A DNA stretch of 64,000 nucleotides from an uncultured Dehalococcoidia bacterium (GTDB lineage: Bacteria > Chloroflexota > Dehalococcoidia > Lucifugimonadales > UBA1123). Positions 1 to 8,219 of the stretch are shown here, piece after piece; the stretch's first letter is position 1, and each line of letters begins with the position of its first letter. The position numbers and the translations under genes were made by a program. Where the stretch lies: NCBI GenBank assembly GCA_951812505.1, contig CATOSI010000003.1:1166788-1230787 (forward strand), given 5' to 3'. Below the pieces are notes generated by a model. That model was not told where the DNA came from. It saw only the letters and a program-made list of their open reading frames with translations, and did no database searches.

Positions 1-767
1 GTGAATCCCGTGTTCAGAGCGGCGACCTGATCCGCTCTCATGCACAGCGCACCACGGAATCCGGCCAGTCGCCCGGTTGTGGCCGCCTGAAGCGTGTCCT
101 CGTAGTTTGCGCTGAGACCGCGTGAGGTCGCTTTCCACCACGCGCCGACAGGCTCTACTTCAAGAGCGTTGGCAATCACGATGAGACGCTGCATGAGGTA
201 GGGCAGAAGATGCAGGTCGCCCGACGGTTCCTCCCTGAGGTCCATCTTGAGGTCGGCGCGTCCGAGACTGATGGACCGGGTACGCTCGCTGGCGCGAACC
301 AACTCCTCGGCATACCAGTTGGCAGGGCCGGTGTCGAGTGAGAGATGAATCTCCAGCGCCTGTTCGGGACCTCGGGGATCGTCCGCCTCGCGTACCTCTC
401 CGACGGGAGGGGGTCTGACTACGCCGCGCTCGGACTCGAACTGTGACAGGATGTCGTCCGCTTCTCGCACCTGTTCCGCGCCGGTCAATCCGGGCAGGAT
501 GACGCCGCTCAGTCCGCGCCAGACTGCGGCCGCCATGTCCGCGTACAGCAATTCAGGATCGCATCTTACGAAGACCTCGGAGCCTGCGGACCGCATGAGT
601 CCTATTGCGTCGCGGATGCTGTCCCGGGCAACGTGCTTTCTGCTGTCGTGGACGGTGTCCTCGAGATCGAGCACGACTACGTCCGCACGCGATTTCGCGG
701 CCTGATCGAGCCTCTGTCGGTCGTGCGCCGGAACTATCAGCCACGAACGCCTTACTGTACTATTCAT
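1..767 (-). CDS. HpcH/HpaI aldolase / CitE-like protein, 3'-truncated by window edge
   Basis: The frame opens with an ATG at 767 and runs off the left edge without a stop, giving about 255 residues. The N-terminus RRSWLIVPAHD and the segment DVVVLDLEDTV (about residues 34-44) match the CitE-type HpcH/HpaI family: the first is the usual strand-1 motif and the second is the LDLEDAV-type acidic motif near the metal and CoA-ester site. These enzymes are TIM-barrel lyases that cleave or form C-C bonds of acyl-CoA or 2-oxo acids with a divalent metal. The substrate cannot be read from the sequence. It is divergent from the MFS gene that starts at 880. A second, more HpaI-like aldolase lies at 34980. 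Confidence 0.8.
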   Translation of the reverse strand, partial: MNSTVRRSWLIVPAHDRQRLDQAAKSRADVVVLDLEDTVHDSRKHVARDSIRDAIGLMRSAGSEVFVRCDPELLYADMAAAVWRGLSGVILPGLTGAEQVREADDILSQFESERGVVRPPPVGEVREADDPRGPEQALEIHLSLDTGPANWYAEELVRASERTRSISLGRADLKMDLREEPSGDLHLLPYLMQRLIVIANALEVEPVGAWWKATSRGLSANYEDTLQAATTGRLAGFRGALCMRADQVAALNTGF

Positions 768-879
768 GCTCTGAACCTCGGGCCTCTCAGAGTGAGCGCC
801 ATGTGCTTCCGTCCGCGTGGAACGGGCACGCACTAGGGTATCATCAAACACTGTCTCGACCAACAGGAGCATCCCTAAC

Positions 880-2178
880 GTGACTGAAAATTCGGAAAAT
901 ACTCCGTTCCGGAAGTTGGTCAAGACGCGGAACTTCGGGCTGTTCTGGGGCGCGGGCGCGCTGTCCGGTATCGGAGACCACTTCGACCTTATAGCTTTCC
1001 CATGGCTGGTATTGCTGGTTACTGGCGACCCGCTTGCCGTTGGCGCAGTAATAGCCGTGGGCAGTCTCCCTACGATTATATTCATGTTGCTGGGCGGTGC
1101 ACTTGTGGATCGCTTATCTCCGCGCATAGTGATGCTGGGCAGCAACAGTGTACGGATCGTGTTGAGTTCAATGCTAGCTGCCCTTATTCTGACAGGGTTC
1201 ACTAACTTGTGGCTGATATACCTGTTTGCTCTGCTCAAGGGGATCGCGGACTCCTTATATCATCCGGGTCATGCTGCAATGTTGCCCCAGATAGTGCCGG
1301 CTGGAAACCTGCGACAGTCCAATGCGCTGATACGCACCACGGCCGATTTGAGTGGATTCGTCGGTCCCGCCCTGGCTGGAGCGTTGATAGCCTTCTTCAG
1401 CGGCGGTGTGTTCTCAGAAGGCAGAGCGGGAACTATAGGCATAGGACTGGCGTTTGTGGTGGTGGCGTTTGCGTTCCTGATTTCGTCGCTTCTGCTTATT
1501 CTTATGAGGACTGAGAGGACTGAACACGAATTGGCAGAGGAAGGATCTGAGGAACAAGACACGCTTTCATCTATTTTAGAAGGGATACGCTTCGCACGCT
1601 CGGAAGGAGCGATATTCATTGTATTCCTGCTCGTTGCGGGGGTAGAGTTTCTGATAGAGGGTCCGGTGATTGTGGGCATACCTGTTCTGGCGGATACCTA
1701 TTTGTCAGAGGGAGCGCTTGCGCTGGGGGTTATCACCGCTGGATTCGCTGGAGGCTCGATACTCGGAGCTGTCCTGGCAGGTGCAATTCCCGCGCCACGC
1801 CGGGGTCTGGGTCCCATCTTCGTCACGCTCTTTGGTCTGTCTGGCATATTGCTAATGCCATTCGGTGTTCTTAGAGCGATGTGGGTGGCGGCCGGGGTCG
1901 CTTTCTTCGTCGGCATTATAGGCGCATATGTGGATGTTCTGCTTCTGACTTGGCTGCAGCGTAGAACTCCACGAGCGATGATGGGACGTGTAATGAGCTT
2001 CATGTCGATTGCCGAAGTAGGTCTGCTGCCGATTTCTATTGCCGTCGCCGGCGCGCTAATTACATTGAGCCTAGAGTGGGTATTCATCGGCGCGGGGGCG
2101 CTGATAGCGATATTCTGCCTACTCATAGGCTTCAGGCGTGAGATATATGAAATGAGGCTGGTGGATGACTCACGTTAG
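880..2178 (+). CDS. MFS transporter (MFS_3, drug/macrolide efflux-like)
   Basis: Inner-membrane permease of about 432 residues with 10-12 hydrophobic helices. The start KLVKTRNFGLFWGAGALSGIGD is typical of the MFS_3 efflux group, and the GGALVDRLSPRIVM stretch is the loop 2-3 motif of the superfamily. I chose GTG at 880 because AGGAG lies at 865-869; an in-frame ATG at 817 would add 21 non-conserved residues across the promoter region. A central hydrophilic loop (about residues 205-225, ERTEHELAEEGSEEQ) separates the two halves. Substrate is unknown; export of small molecules is the family expectation. Confidence 0.85.
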   Translation: MTENSENTPFRKLVKTRNFGLFWGAGALSGIGDHFDLIAFPWLVLLVTGDPLAVGAVIAVGSLPTIIFMLLGGALVDRLSPRIVMLGSNSVRIVLSSMLAALILTGFTNLWLIYLFALLKGIADSLYHPGHAAMLPQIVPAGNLRQSNALIRTTADLSGFVGPALAGALIAFFSGGVFSEGRAGTIGIGLAFVVVAFAFLISSLLLILMRTERTEHELAEEGSEEQDTLSSILEGIRFARSEGAIFIVFLLVAGVEFLIEGPVIVGIPVLADTYLSEGALALGVITAGFAGGSILGAVLAGAIPAPRRGLGPIFVTLFGLSGILLMPFGVLRAMWVAAGVAFFVGIIGAYVDVLLLTWLQRRTPRAMMGRVMSFMSIAEVGLLPISIAVAGALITLSLEWVFIGAGALIAIFCLLIGFRREIYEMRLVDDSR

Positions 2179-2271
2179 CAGAGCTCTTTATTGTGGCTGG
2201 AGATGGCATTGAACAAGATGTCGAAACTATAGAATCTTGACACTGGACAGCCGATGCAGCAGGATATAGCC

Positions 2272-2577
2272 ATGAAGACAACGCTAATATTAGACGATGA
2301 TGTAGCCGACTTCCTGAGAGAGCAGTGTCGGCTTCAGGACAAGCCGTTCGAGCGAGTGGTAAACGAGATGCTGCGTCGTGGCTTGGAAATGACCGCGCCG
2401 CCGGAGCCTGTGGCTGGGGATAGAACGGACGCCAAGTTGCCGCCGTTCAAGGTGGTTCCTTTCAGCAGCAAGTTCGCGCCGGGCGTTGACCAGCTTAAAC
2501 TCAACCAGATCAATGCCGACCTTGAGTTGGAAGAACTGATCCTGAAGGTTGGGGGAAATGATAATCCCGGACATTAA
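2272..2577 (+). CDS. VapB-like antitoxin (ribbon-helix-helix type)
   Basis: A 101-residue protein starting MKTTLILDDDVADFLREQC. The short beta strand followed by helices ending in VVNEMLRRGLEM fits a ribbon-helix-helix antitoxin that binds its own promoter, with a C-terminal tail that blocks the partner toxin. The ATG at 2272 follows AGGAT at 2261-2265; another ATG at 2254 is in frame but less well placed. The 3' end overlaps the PIN-domain gene by 20 nt, which is the usual antitoxin-toxin arrangement and the main support for the call. Confidence 0.7.
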   Translation: MKTTLILDDDVADFLREQCRLQDKPFERVVNEMLRRGLEMTAPPEPVAGDRTDAKLPPFKVVPFSSKFAPGVDQLKLNQINADLELEELILKVGGNDNPGH

Positions 2578-2995
2578 CCTTCTGGTCTATGCCCATAATG
2601 ACCAATCGCTCAATCACCGTGCTGCCGCGCACTGGTGGGAAGGAATTCTCAATGGCGCGGAGAGCATTGGCTTGCCGTGGGCAGTATCAACCGGGTTTGT
2701 AAGGGTCGTAACAAATCCCTCTGTAATGGCTCCCTTGTCCGCGCCGGAAGCCGTTGACTATGTGCGATATTGGTTACAGCATCCCCTCATTGCGCCGATT
2801 AACCCCGGCTCCAACTACCTGGACTACTTTCGACAGAACCTAGAAGCCGTGAGAATAGGACGAAACCTAGTACCCGACGCGCACATCGCCGCGCTTGCGA
2901 TGGAAAACGAGGCAGAACTGCATTCGAACGATTCGGATTTTGGGCGGTTTCCCGGGCTGCGGTGGAGAAATCCTCTTCAATCTCAAGACAGTTAA
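2558..2995 (+). CDS. VapC-like PIN-domain ribonuclease toxin
   Basis: About 145 residues beginning MIIPDINLLVYAHNDQS. The first acidic PIN residue is in PDINLLVYA, the third in LVPDAHIAALAMEN and the fourth in HSNDSDFGRFPGLRWRNPL, so the metal-binding cluster appears complete. The middle GLPWAVSTGFVRVVTNP is typical of the VapC subgroup with this LPW motif. It should be a Mg-dependent endoribonuclease held inactive by the product of the overlapping upstream gene. I prefer ATG 2558 over an in-frame TTG at 2549, because a GGGGGA run lies just before the ATG. Confidence 0.85.
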   Translation: MIIPDINLLVYAHNDQSLNHRAAAHWWEGILNGAESIGLPWAVSTGFVRVVTNPSVMAPLSAPEAVDYVRYWLQHPLIAPINPGSNYLDYFRQNLEAVRIGRNLVPDAHIAALAMENEAELHSNDSDFGRFPGLRWRNPLQSQDS

Positions 2996-3000
2996 TCTTT

Positions 3001-4062
3001 ATGACCATGACGGACAAGTTCACCCTCAGCGTCGTTGACCAGTCTCCCATACGAAAAGGAGGAAGGCCTGCGGACGCGCTGCGTGAAAGTGTGGAGCTTG
3101 CCCAGCACGCCGAGCGGGTGGGGTATAGCCGCTACTGGGTCGCGGAGCACCATAACTCCTCGTCGTTCAGCGGCACGAGTCCTGAGATACTGATAGGGCA
3201 GATTGCCGCCGGAACCGAACGCATACGAGTCGGCAGCGGCGGGGTCATGCTGTCTCATTACTCGGCGCTGAAGGTGGCGGAGCAGTTCAGGATTCTGGAC
3301 GCTTTCTACCCTGACCGGATTGATCTGGGTATCGGCAGGGCGCCAGGCAGCGACCATCTGACAGCGGCAGCGCTCAGCCATCCGAGGCCTCCTGTAAATG
3401 TACAGCATGAGTTTCCGCAGATGGTTGGGGACCTGCTGGGGTTTCTGAACGGCGATATGCCGGAGGGACACCCGCTGCACGAGATCAAGGCGCAGCCCGG
3501 GGACCCGCCGGAGACGGTTCCTGAGGTCTGGCTTCTGGGGTCTTCGGATTACAGCGCGCAGCTTGCGGCGCATCTCGGCCTGCCTTTCAGCTTCGCGGAC
3601 TTCTTCGGGAATACCAGCGAATACGGGCCGCGAGTGGCGGATCTGTATCGGCAGCTGTTCAAGCCCTCCGAGTACCTGTCAGAGCCGAAGGTGAATGTTG
3701 GCCTGCAGGTGATCTGCGCTCCTACAGAGGAGGAGGCCAGGTTCATTGGTGCGTCTCGAAGCTTGAACAAGGTTATTTCGGCACTCGGTTTGACGACGGG
3801 CGGGCTTCTGTCGCCTGAGGATGCTATCAACTGGCCGCTGGATGAAAGCGCGAAGCACTATATGAGCCAGTCCACACAGAGTTACATCGAGGGCGATCCC
3901 GAACAGGTGCGAGAGGGAATACTCGCGTCAGCCGAAAGATATGAAACGACTGACATAGGCATCGTCACCAACTGCTACCACTTTGAGCACCGGAAGAAGT
4001 CGTATGAGCTGGTGGCTGAGGCGATGGGTGTCGCACCGATGGCAGCGGTTCAAGCCGACTGA
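3001..4062 (+). CDS. LLM-class flavin-dependent oxidoreductase (MsnO8-like)
   Basis: A 353-residue bacterial-luciferase-fold enzyme. The start LSVVDQSPIRKGG, then RYWVAEHH, SPEILIGQIAAGTERIRVGSGGVMLSHYSALKVAEQF and DLGIGRAPGSD are hallmarks of the LLM group that uses reduced flavin (FMNH2, or F420 in some members) and O2 to oxidise organic substrates. The substrate cannot be assigned. The start at 3001 lies 5 nt after the VapC stop, with no clear ribosome binding site; a second ATG is at 3007. It is the first of four LLM-family genes in the window, and is more distant from the pair at 48726 and 54554. Confidence 0.88.
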   Translation: MTMTDKFTLSVVDQSPIRKGGRPADALRESVELAQHAERVGYSRYWVAEHHNSSSFSGTSPEILIGQIAAGTERIRVGSGGVMLSHYSALKVAEQFRILDAFYPDRIDLGIGRAPGSDHLTAAALSHPRPPVNVQHEFPQMVGDLLGFLNGDMPEGHPLHEIKAQPGDPPETVPEVWLLGSSDYSAQLAAHLGLPFSFADFFGNTSEYGPRVADLYRQLFKPSEYLSEPKVNVGLQVICAPTEEEARFIGASRSLNKVISALGLTTGGLLSPEDAINWPLDESAKHYMSQSTQSYIEGDPEQVREGILASAERYETTDIGIVTNCYHFEHRKKSYELVAEAMGVAPMAAVQAD

Positions 4063-4210
4063 GGGGGCCCGGAGCAACTTTTTGCGTGCGTACTTGTTAA
4101 CCCCGCCAGAATAATCGCGTTCCCGTCAATACTGTGGGCAGGGCAGTCGTATCTAATTCGCGCCAAGGCTTGTGCAAGGTCGGTATTAACGTGGTTTCGC
4201 AGCCTCCCAC

Positions 4211-4240
4211 CCCTGGATTCCCGCCTTGGCGGGAATGACG
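4211..4240. repeat. Dispersed palindromic repeat, family A, copy 1
   Basis: Inverted repeat ATTCCCGCC-TT-GGCGGGAAT (4217-4236) with flanks CTGG on the left and GACG on the right. The same core recurs at 24728, 27157, 32228 and 43098, with a degenerate copy near 36630. All copies are between genes. Confidence 0.85.
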
Positions 4241-4462
4241 AATAGTATCCCGGAAGCCTAGAGTAGTAACTTTGCACGGGCCCTGAATTCGCGCGTACCA
4301 TATGGTACAAAGGTTCTATCATATGCTATCATGTTCATGTTCAGCGTGCGTACAGGACACCGGGTAAGCGAGAGAGCTATAAATGAAAGTATATGTCAGA
4401 CCGCAGGCTATGCCAGAAAGATCCCATAATCGGCGAAAACTGGGTAAAAATGGTTCAGACAG

Positions 4463-4548
4463 ACCAGTTTCAACCAGTTTCTCCTAAAAAACTGGTACCA
4501 GTTTTCTACCAGTTTCGAACCAAACCGGCCACCAGTTTCAGGAAACTG
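4463..4548. repeat. Clustered ACCAGTTT / AAACTGGT motif array
   Basis: Five direct copies of ACCAGTTT start at 4463, 4473, 4497, 4508 and 4531. One inverted copy (AAACTGGT) lies at 4489-4496, and a partial inverted AAACTG at 4543. Two spacings are about one helical turn (10-11 bp). An array of this kind suggests a multi-site DNA-binding protein or an imperfect fold-back structure upstream of the R3H ATPase gene. Confidence 0.7.
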
Positions 4549-4688
4549 ACACTGTGTTGACGCATATCAATTGAATTTATGTCCCGACCGAAATTTAGAT
4601 GCGATTGCCCTAACACTGTGGGCGGTTTGTATGGCAGAATGTCCGACTTACTGTTAAGCTAGACGTTGAATGGTTCTTCGCCAGCAGC

Positions 4689-6284
4689 ATGGGTGAGTTT
4701 GCAGATTTGGAGCGAAAAATAGATTTGGACTTGGGAGTCTTGATAGACAAGCTCCCAGCCCACATTCAAGAACCGCTTAACAGCAGAGATGATCTCGACG
4801 AGCTTCTGGAGGTCGTTCTGGACTTGGGACGAGAGCCGGAGGCGCGGTTTAGAGAGCAGAGTGTGTCTCTGGGTTCGGCGGAAGTATCCGAAGACGACAT
4901 TCAACATACCATCTCGCGTATAGGCCGGTTCGGCGAGGATAACCGGGCCGGTATCGAACGCACTTTGCATCGCATTTCCGCGATCCGAAATCGCAGCGGA
5001 AAGGCAATCGGGCTTACGCTGCGCGTCGGTAGGGCGGTGTATGGGACTATTCGTGTCATCGAAGACCTGATAATGACTGGCAAGAGCGTTCTGCTGCTCG
5101 GAAAGCCCGGAGTCGGCAAGACTACTATGCTGCGCGAGGTGGCACGAGTTCTGGCGGACGACGCTCATCGTCGAGTCATCGTCGTGGACACTTCGAACGA
5201 GATAGCCGGTGACGGCGACATTCCCCACCCCGCGATAGGCCGTGCACGAAGGATGCAGGTGCCTTCGCCCGCCTTCCAGCATAACGTGATGATCGAGGCG
5301 GTCGAGAATCACATGCCTGAAGTCATAATCATTGACGAGATCGGCATCGAACTCGACGCCAACGCGGCGCGCACGATTGCCGAGCGAGGAGTCCAGCTTG
5401 TCGCCACCGCGCATGGGAACACGCTGGACAACCTGATAATGAATCCAACGCTGTCGGACCTGGTGGGCGGAGTGCAGTCGGTGACGCTGGGAGACATCGA
5501 GGCACGCCGACGGCGTACACAGAAGACTGTTCTGGAGCGGCGGGCGCCGCCCACGTTCGACGTTCTGGTAGAGATACAGAACTGGAGTGAGGTGGTCGTA
5601 CACCCCGACGTGGCCGAAACGGTGGACCGAATTCTTCGCGGCTACACCATAGCCCCCGAACATCGCACCGTGAGCGCCGACGGCACGGTCGCCAAGACCA
5701 CGCCGCAGGTTACCCGGTCACCGAATGGAGGGGCGTCTCCGATTGCGGGTATGCCGTTCGACGGCAACGGACAGCGTCGGGACCCTCGTCCGGAACAGGA
5801 ACCGCAGCGGGAGCCAATCAAGGTTACTCACATAATGCCGTACGGCGTGAACAAGGGTAAGCTCCAGCAGGCGGTCAGGCACACCAACTCCGCGGTCGAA
5901 GTAGTGGACAATATATCCAGCGCGGACCTGCTTCTGACGACGAAGAACTACTACCGGCGCAAGACAAGCGCACTCCAGGCGGCGGAGCAGAAGGGCAAGC
6001 CTGTTTACGTCCTCAGACGCAATACGGCTCCGCAGATTCAGCAGTTCGTCAAGGCCATAACCCGCGACAAGCGGCATGGACGTCACGACGATAAACTCGA
6101 TGGCGCGATGCGTGAAGCAGAGGACGCCGCGGGTCGCATCAGAAACGGCGAACATAAGGTGCATCTCAGCCCGCAGGGTTCATATGTGCGCCACGTCCAG
6201 CACGAGATCGCGGAGAAGCACGGCTTGGAGTCTCACAGCGTGGGCAAGGAGCCGGGGCGCCGCGTCGTCTTCTATCACGGCTGA
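4689..6284 (+). CDS. SpoIIIAA-like AAA ATPase with C-terminal R3H domain
   Basis: A 531-residue protein. Residues 115-320 form a RecA/AAA-type ATPase with Walker A GKPGVGKT (138-145) and Walker B EVIIIDEIG (211-219), close to the SpoIIIAA / Ycf45 family. Residues about 325-375 are a polar linker, and residues about 460-531 form an R3H single-strand nucleic-acid-binding domain ending in GRRVVFYHG. The usual description is R3H domain-containing nucleic acid-binding protein; its cellular role is not established. The ATG at 4689 has only a weak upstream GCAGC. It is followed 120 nt later by tmk on the same strand, so co-transcription is possible. Confidence 0.9.
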   Translation: MGEFADLERKIDLDLGVLIDKLPAHIQEPLNSRDDLDELLEVVLDLGREPEARFREQSVSLGSAEVSEDDIQHTISRIGRFGEDNRAGIERTLHRISAIRNRSGKAIGLTLRVGRAVYGTIRVIEDLIMTGKSVLLLGKPGVGKTTMLREVARVLADDAHRRVIVVDTSNEIAGDGDIPHPAIGRARRMQVPSPAFQHNVMIEAVENHMPEVIIIDEIGIELDANAARTIAERGVQLVATAHGNTLDNLIMNPTLSDLVGGVQSVTLGDIEARRRRTQKTVLERRAPPTFDVLVEIQNWSEVVVHPDVAETVDRILRGYTIAPEHRTVSADGTVAKTTPQVTRSPNGGASPIAGMPFDGNGQRRDPRPEQEPQREPIKVTHIMPYGVNKGKLQQAVRHTNSAVEVVDNISSADLLLTTKNYYRRKTSALQAAEQKGKPVYVLRRNTAPQIQQFVKAITRDKRHGRHDDKLDGAMREAEDAAGRIRNGEHKVHLSPQGSYVRHVQHEIAEKHGLESHSVGKEPGRRVVFYHG

Positions 6285-6404
6285 TTATCTCGTTCGAGGC
6301 GCTCACGCTCCGTATCCAATTGCGGCGGTATTGCTATACAATGGCCTTCGCAAGACAGGGAGGCCGATGTTCGACGGCCCCCGCAACCCGGATGGAGTGT
6401 CTGA

Positions 6405-7181
6405 GTGGCGCTGTTCATATCATTCGAAGGTGGAGAGGGGTCAGGAAAGAGCACCCAAGCGGGCAGACTTGTGCGGACGCTGGAAGACAGAGGCGTTCCC
6501 ACTCACTTCATCCACGAGCCCGGTACGACAAAACTGGGACTTCACATCAGGGAGCTAATCAAGGGGAGGCCTTGGGGCAAGGACACGATCTCACACGAAG
6601 CCGAACTATTCCTGTTTTCGGCTGCCAGGGCGGACCTGGTTTCCAAAGTGTTGTCCAAGCAGGTGGAGGAACCGCGTCTCGTTATAGTGGCGGACAGGTA
6701 TGTTGATTCGACGGTAGCATACCAGGGCTACGGGCGACGGCTACCTCTCGATCTTGTGGACTCGGCAAACAGGCTCGCAACCCGTGGCGTCATGCCTGAC
6801 CTTACGCTGCTTCTCGACTGTCCGCCCGCCGACGCTCTCGAGCGCGTTGGGAAGGTCCAGTCCGGGCTATTCGACGGTGGCGAGTCAGGACGTATGGACG
6901 ATGCGGGAACGAGGCGGTTCGAGGATGAACCGCTGGCATTTCATCGCCGAGTCAGAAGCGGATACCTGAAGTTGGCTGCACTCGAACCGGAGCGCTGGCT
7001 GGTTCTCGACGGCATGAATGAAGAGGACAAGGTCTTCGATTCGATATGGCAGGCAGTCACCCGGATGGAAAAGTTCCGCGCAATGGTGGAGGATTCCGAC
7101 GCCTCAGATGCCATCCTCACGCAGGACGAGGAGAGTGAGCGTACCCTGTTCTCGCTGTCCGGTAATCGGCCGGGAAGATGA
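6405..7181 (+). CDS. tmk: Thymidylate kinase
   Basis: Phosphorylates dTMP to dTDP with ATP in the dTTP pathway. P-loop FEGGEGSGKST at residues 7-17, substrate motif HEPG (37-40) and the diagnostic DRY (97-99) followed by DSTVAYQGYGR are all present. At 258 residues it is longer than the usual 200-215: there is extra sequence around the lid (SGLFDGGESGRMDD) and about 30 residues at the C-terminus rich in D/E. The GTG start at 6405 is preceded by GGATGGAG at 6391-6398. The stop is 1 nt before the cupin gene, so the two are probably co-translated. Confidence 0.93.
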   Translation: MALFISFEGGEGSGKSTQAGRLVRTLEDRGVPTHFIHEPGTTKLGLHIRELIKGRPWGKDTISHEAELFLFSAARADLVSKVLSKQVEEPRLVIVADRYVDSTVAYQGYGRRLPLDLVDSANRLATRGVMPDLTLLLDCPPADALERVGKVQSGLFDGGESGRMDDAGTRRFEDEPLAFHRRVRSGYLKLAALEPERWLVLDGMNEEDKVFDSIWQAVTRMEKFRAMVEDSDASDAILTQDEESERTLFSLSGNRPGR

Positions 7182-7182
7182 T

Positions 7183-7518
7183 ATGGCCCCAGAGATAAGT
7201 CCCGTTCCGAGACCGGAGTGGACGGCGCTGTCAGCCTCGGAAACGGAGAACGTCGAGGGGAAGGTGCTCTTGGTCCTCAACAATCTCACGGTCGCGATAC
7301 TGCGTTTCGCTCCTGATGGGCATATTCCCGAGGTCTCGGCTCCGTATCCGACGGACGTCATCTGCCTGGAGGGCGGGGGATTCACAAGCGTGGCCGGACA
7401 GGAAGGCGAGTTGCGAGCCGGATATTCAGTCCGATGGACGGCGGACGCCACGCGACGTCTCTGGACCGAGACCGAGACGATGACCGTGCTGATGGTGGAG
7501 CACTTCAGGGAGCGCTAG
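7183..7518 (+). CDS. Small cupin-like protein
   Basis: A 111-residue single-domain protein. The alternating beta-rich pattern LLVLNNLTVAILRFAPDGHIPEVS, PYPTDVICLEGGGFTSV and YSVRWTADATRRLWTE resembles a cupin_2 barrel, but most of the canonical histidine metal ligands are absent (only one clear His in the barrel). An enzymatic role is therefore doubtful. The ATG at 7183 lies one base after the tmk stop with GGGAAGATG just upstream, so it is probably translated together with tmk. It converges with the PIN-domain gene: the 3' ends overlap by 4 nt. Confidence 0.65.
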   Translation: MAPEISPVPRPEWTALSASETENVEGKVLLVLNNLTVAILRFAPDGHIPEVSAPYPTDVICLEGGGFTSVAGQEGELRAGYSVRWTADATRRLWTETETMTVLMVEHFRER

Positions 7519-7925
7519 CCGATAATCTCCAAGGCAGAATCGTCAGTCAGCCGATAAATGAAGAAGTCCGTATCGAAAGTCAGCACTCGGTGGTCTGAAA
7601 GGGATTCAGCTAGGGCTACCAGAGATGCGTCGGCCATGTCCATCGGAACGTCCTGATACCGATTCATCAGCAACGCCATTCTGCCGGCTTCCGTATCTGT
7701 CAAGTCATGCAGCACAAGTTTGCCGTCTAGCTGCATATTCCATAGGGTTGACTGAAAATAGTATCCGCCCGCCTCTCCGAGTAGGTACATTGCTTCTGTA
7801 AAGCAGACCCATGTGGTTAATAGGGGTTCCGCGGGAAGGCGTGTCAATGTATTGATGCATCTAGGGTGATGCTGGTCGGCGCGATTAAGTAGGGCGACGA
7901 TTGGACCTGTGTCCGTCAGGATCAT
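7515..7925 (-). CDS. PIN-domain protein, VapC-like toxin
   Basis: A 136-residue PIN protein. First Asp at MILTDTGPIVALLN, Glu in CFTEAMYLL, third acidic site in MDMADASLVALAE and fourth in LTFDTDFFIY make a full metal site, so nuclease activity is plausible. Its ATG overlaps the stop of the upstream small gene by 4 nt (ATGA), which is typical of antitoxin-toxin coupling. Confidence 0.82.
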   Translation of the reverse strand: MILTDTGPIVALLNRADQHHPRCINTLTRLPAEPLLTTWVCFTEAMYLLGEAGGYYFQSTLWNMQLDGKLVLHDLTDTEAGRMALLMNRYQDVPMDMADASLVALAESLSDHRVLTFDTDFFIYRLTDDSALEIIG

Positions 7926-8137
7926 TGTCGCTGTTGATGGAGGTATTTCTGGTAAAGCCCCGCCGCGAACTTCTTGCCAGAATCTTCTGACGGACTGGTC
8001 TCCACTCCATTGAACTCTTTGCCGTTCAATACGCCTATGTACTCGCGGAGGAAGTCCGCAGCGCTATCTTGTACGCTCCGATCCGCATCGTGCGTAGATA
8101 TTTCTACGTTCTCTGGCAATTCGGCGTTTTCTTCCAT
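7922..8137 (-). CDS. Probable antitoxin partner of the PIN protein
   Basis: A small acidic protein (71 residues from ATG 8137; 80 from an in-frame TTG at 8164). GAGG lies about 9 nt before the ATG, so I prefer that start. No named antitoxin family is recognised. The call rests on size, acidity, and the ATGA overlap with the downstream PIN gene. A segment DSAADFLREYIGVLNG may be the DNA-binding or toxin-binding helix. It sits just downstream of the MFS gene on the same strand. Confidence 0.55.
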   Translation of the reverse strand: MEENAELPENVEISTHDADRSVQDSAADFLREYIGVLNGKEFNGVETSPSEDSGKKFAAGLYQKYLHQQRQ

Positions 8138-8219
8138 AGGATCAAGAGCCTCGCAGTCTTCCAATATGCGCTGCCTATTGCATCCAGCATACCGAGAGCG
8201 CCGAAGACCTGCAACCTAC

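Larger units (their letters stand above)
4063..4688. other. 626-bp intergenic region without a supported gene
   Basis: No frame here looks protein-coding. The region holds one copy of a dispersed palindromic repeat (4211-4240), a CATATGGTAC-like palindrome near 4299-4310, and a striking cluster of ACCAGTTT/AAACTGGT motifs (4463-4548) about 140-220 bp before the R3H ATPase gene. The sequence around 4570-4600 is more A/T-rich than the flanks. A promoter for the downstream gene must lie here, but I see no strong -35/-10 pair. Confidence 0.6.

Noticed and set aside
817..879. Upstream ATG extension of the first MFS gene
   Set aside because: The 21 added residues are not conserved and a Shine-Dalgarno is found before the GTG at 880.
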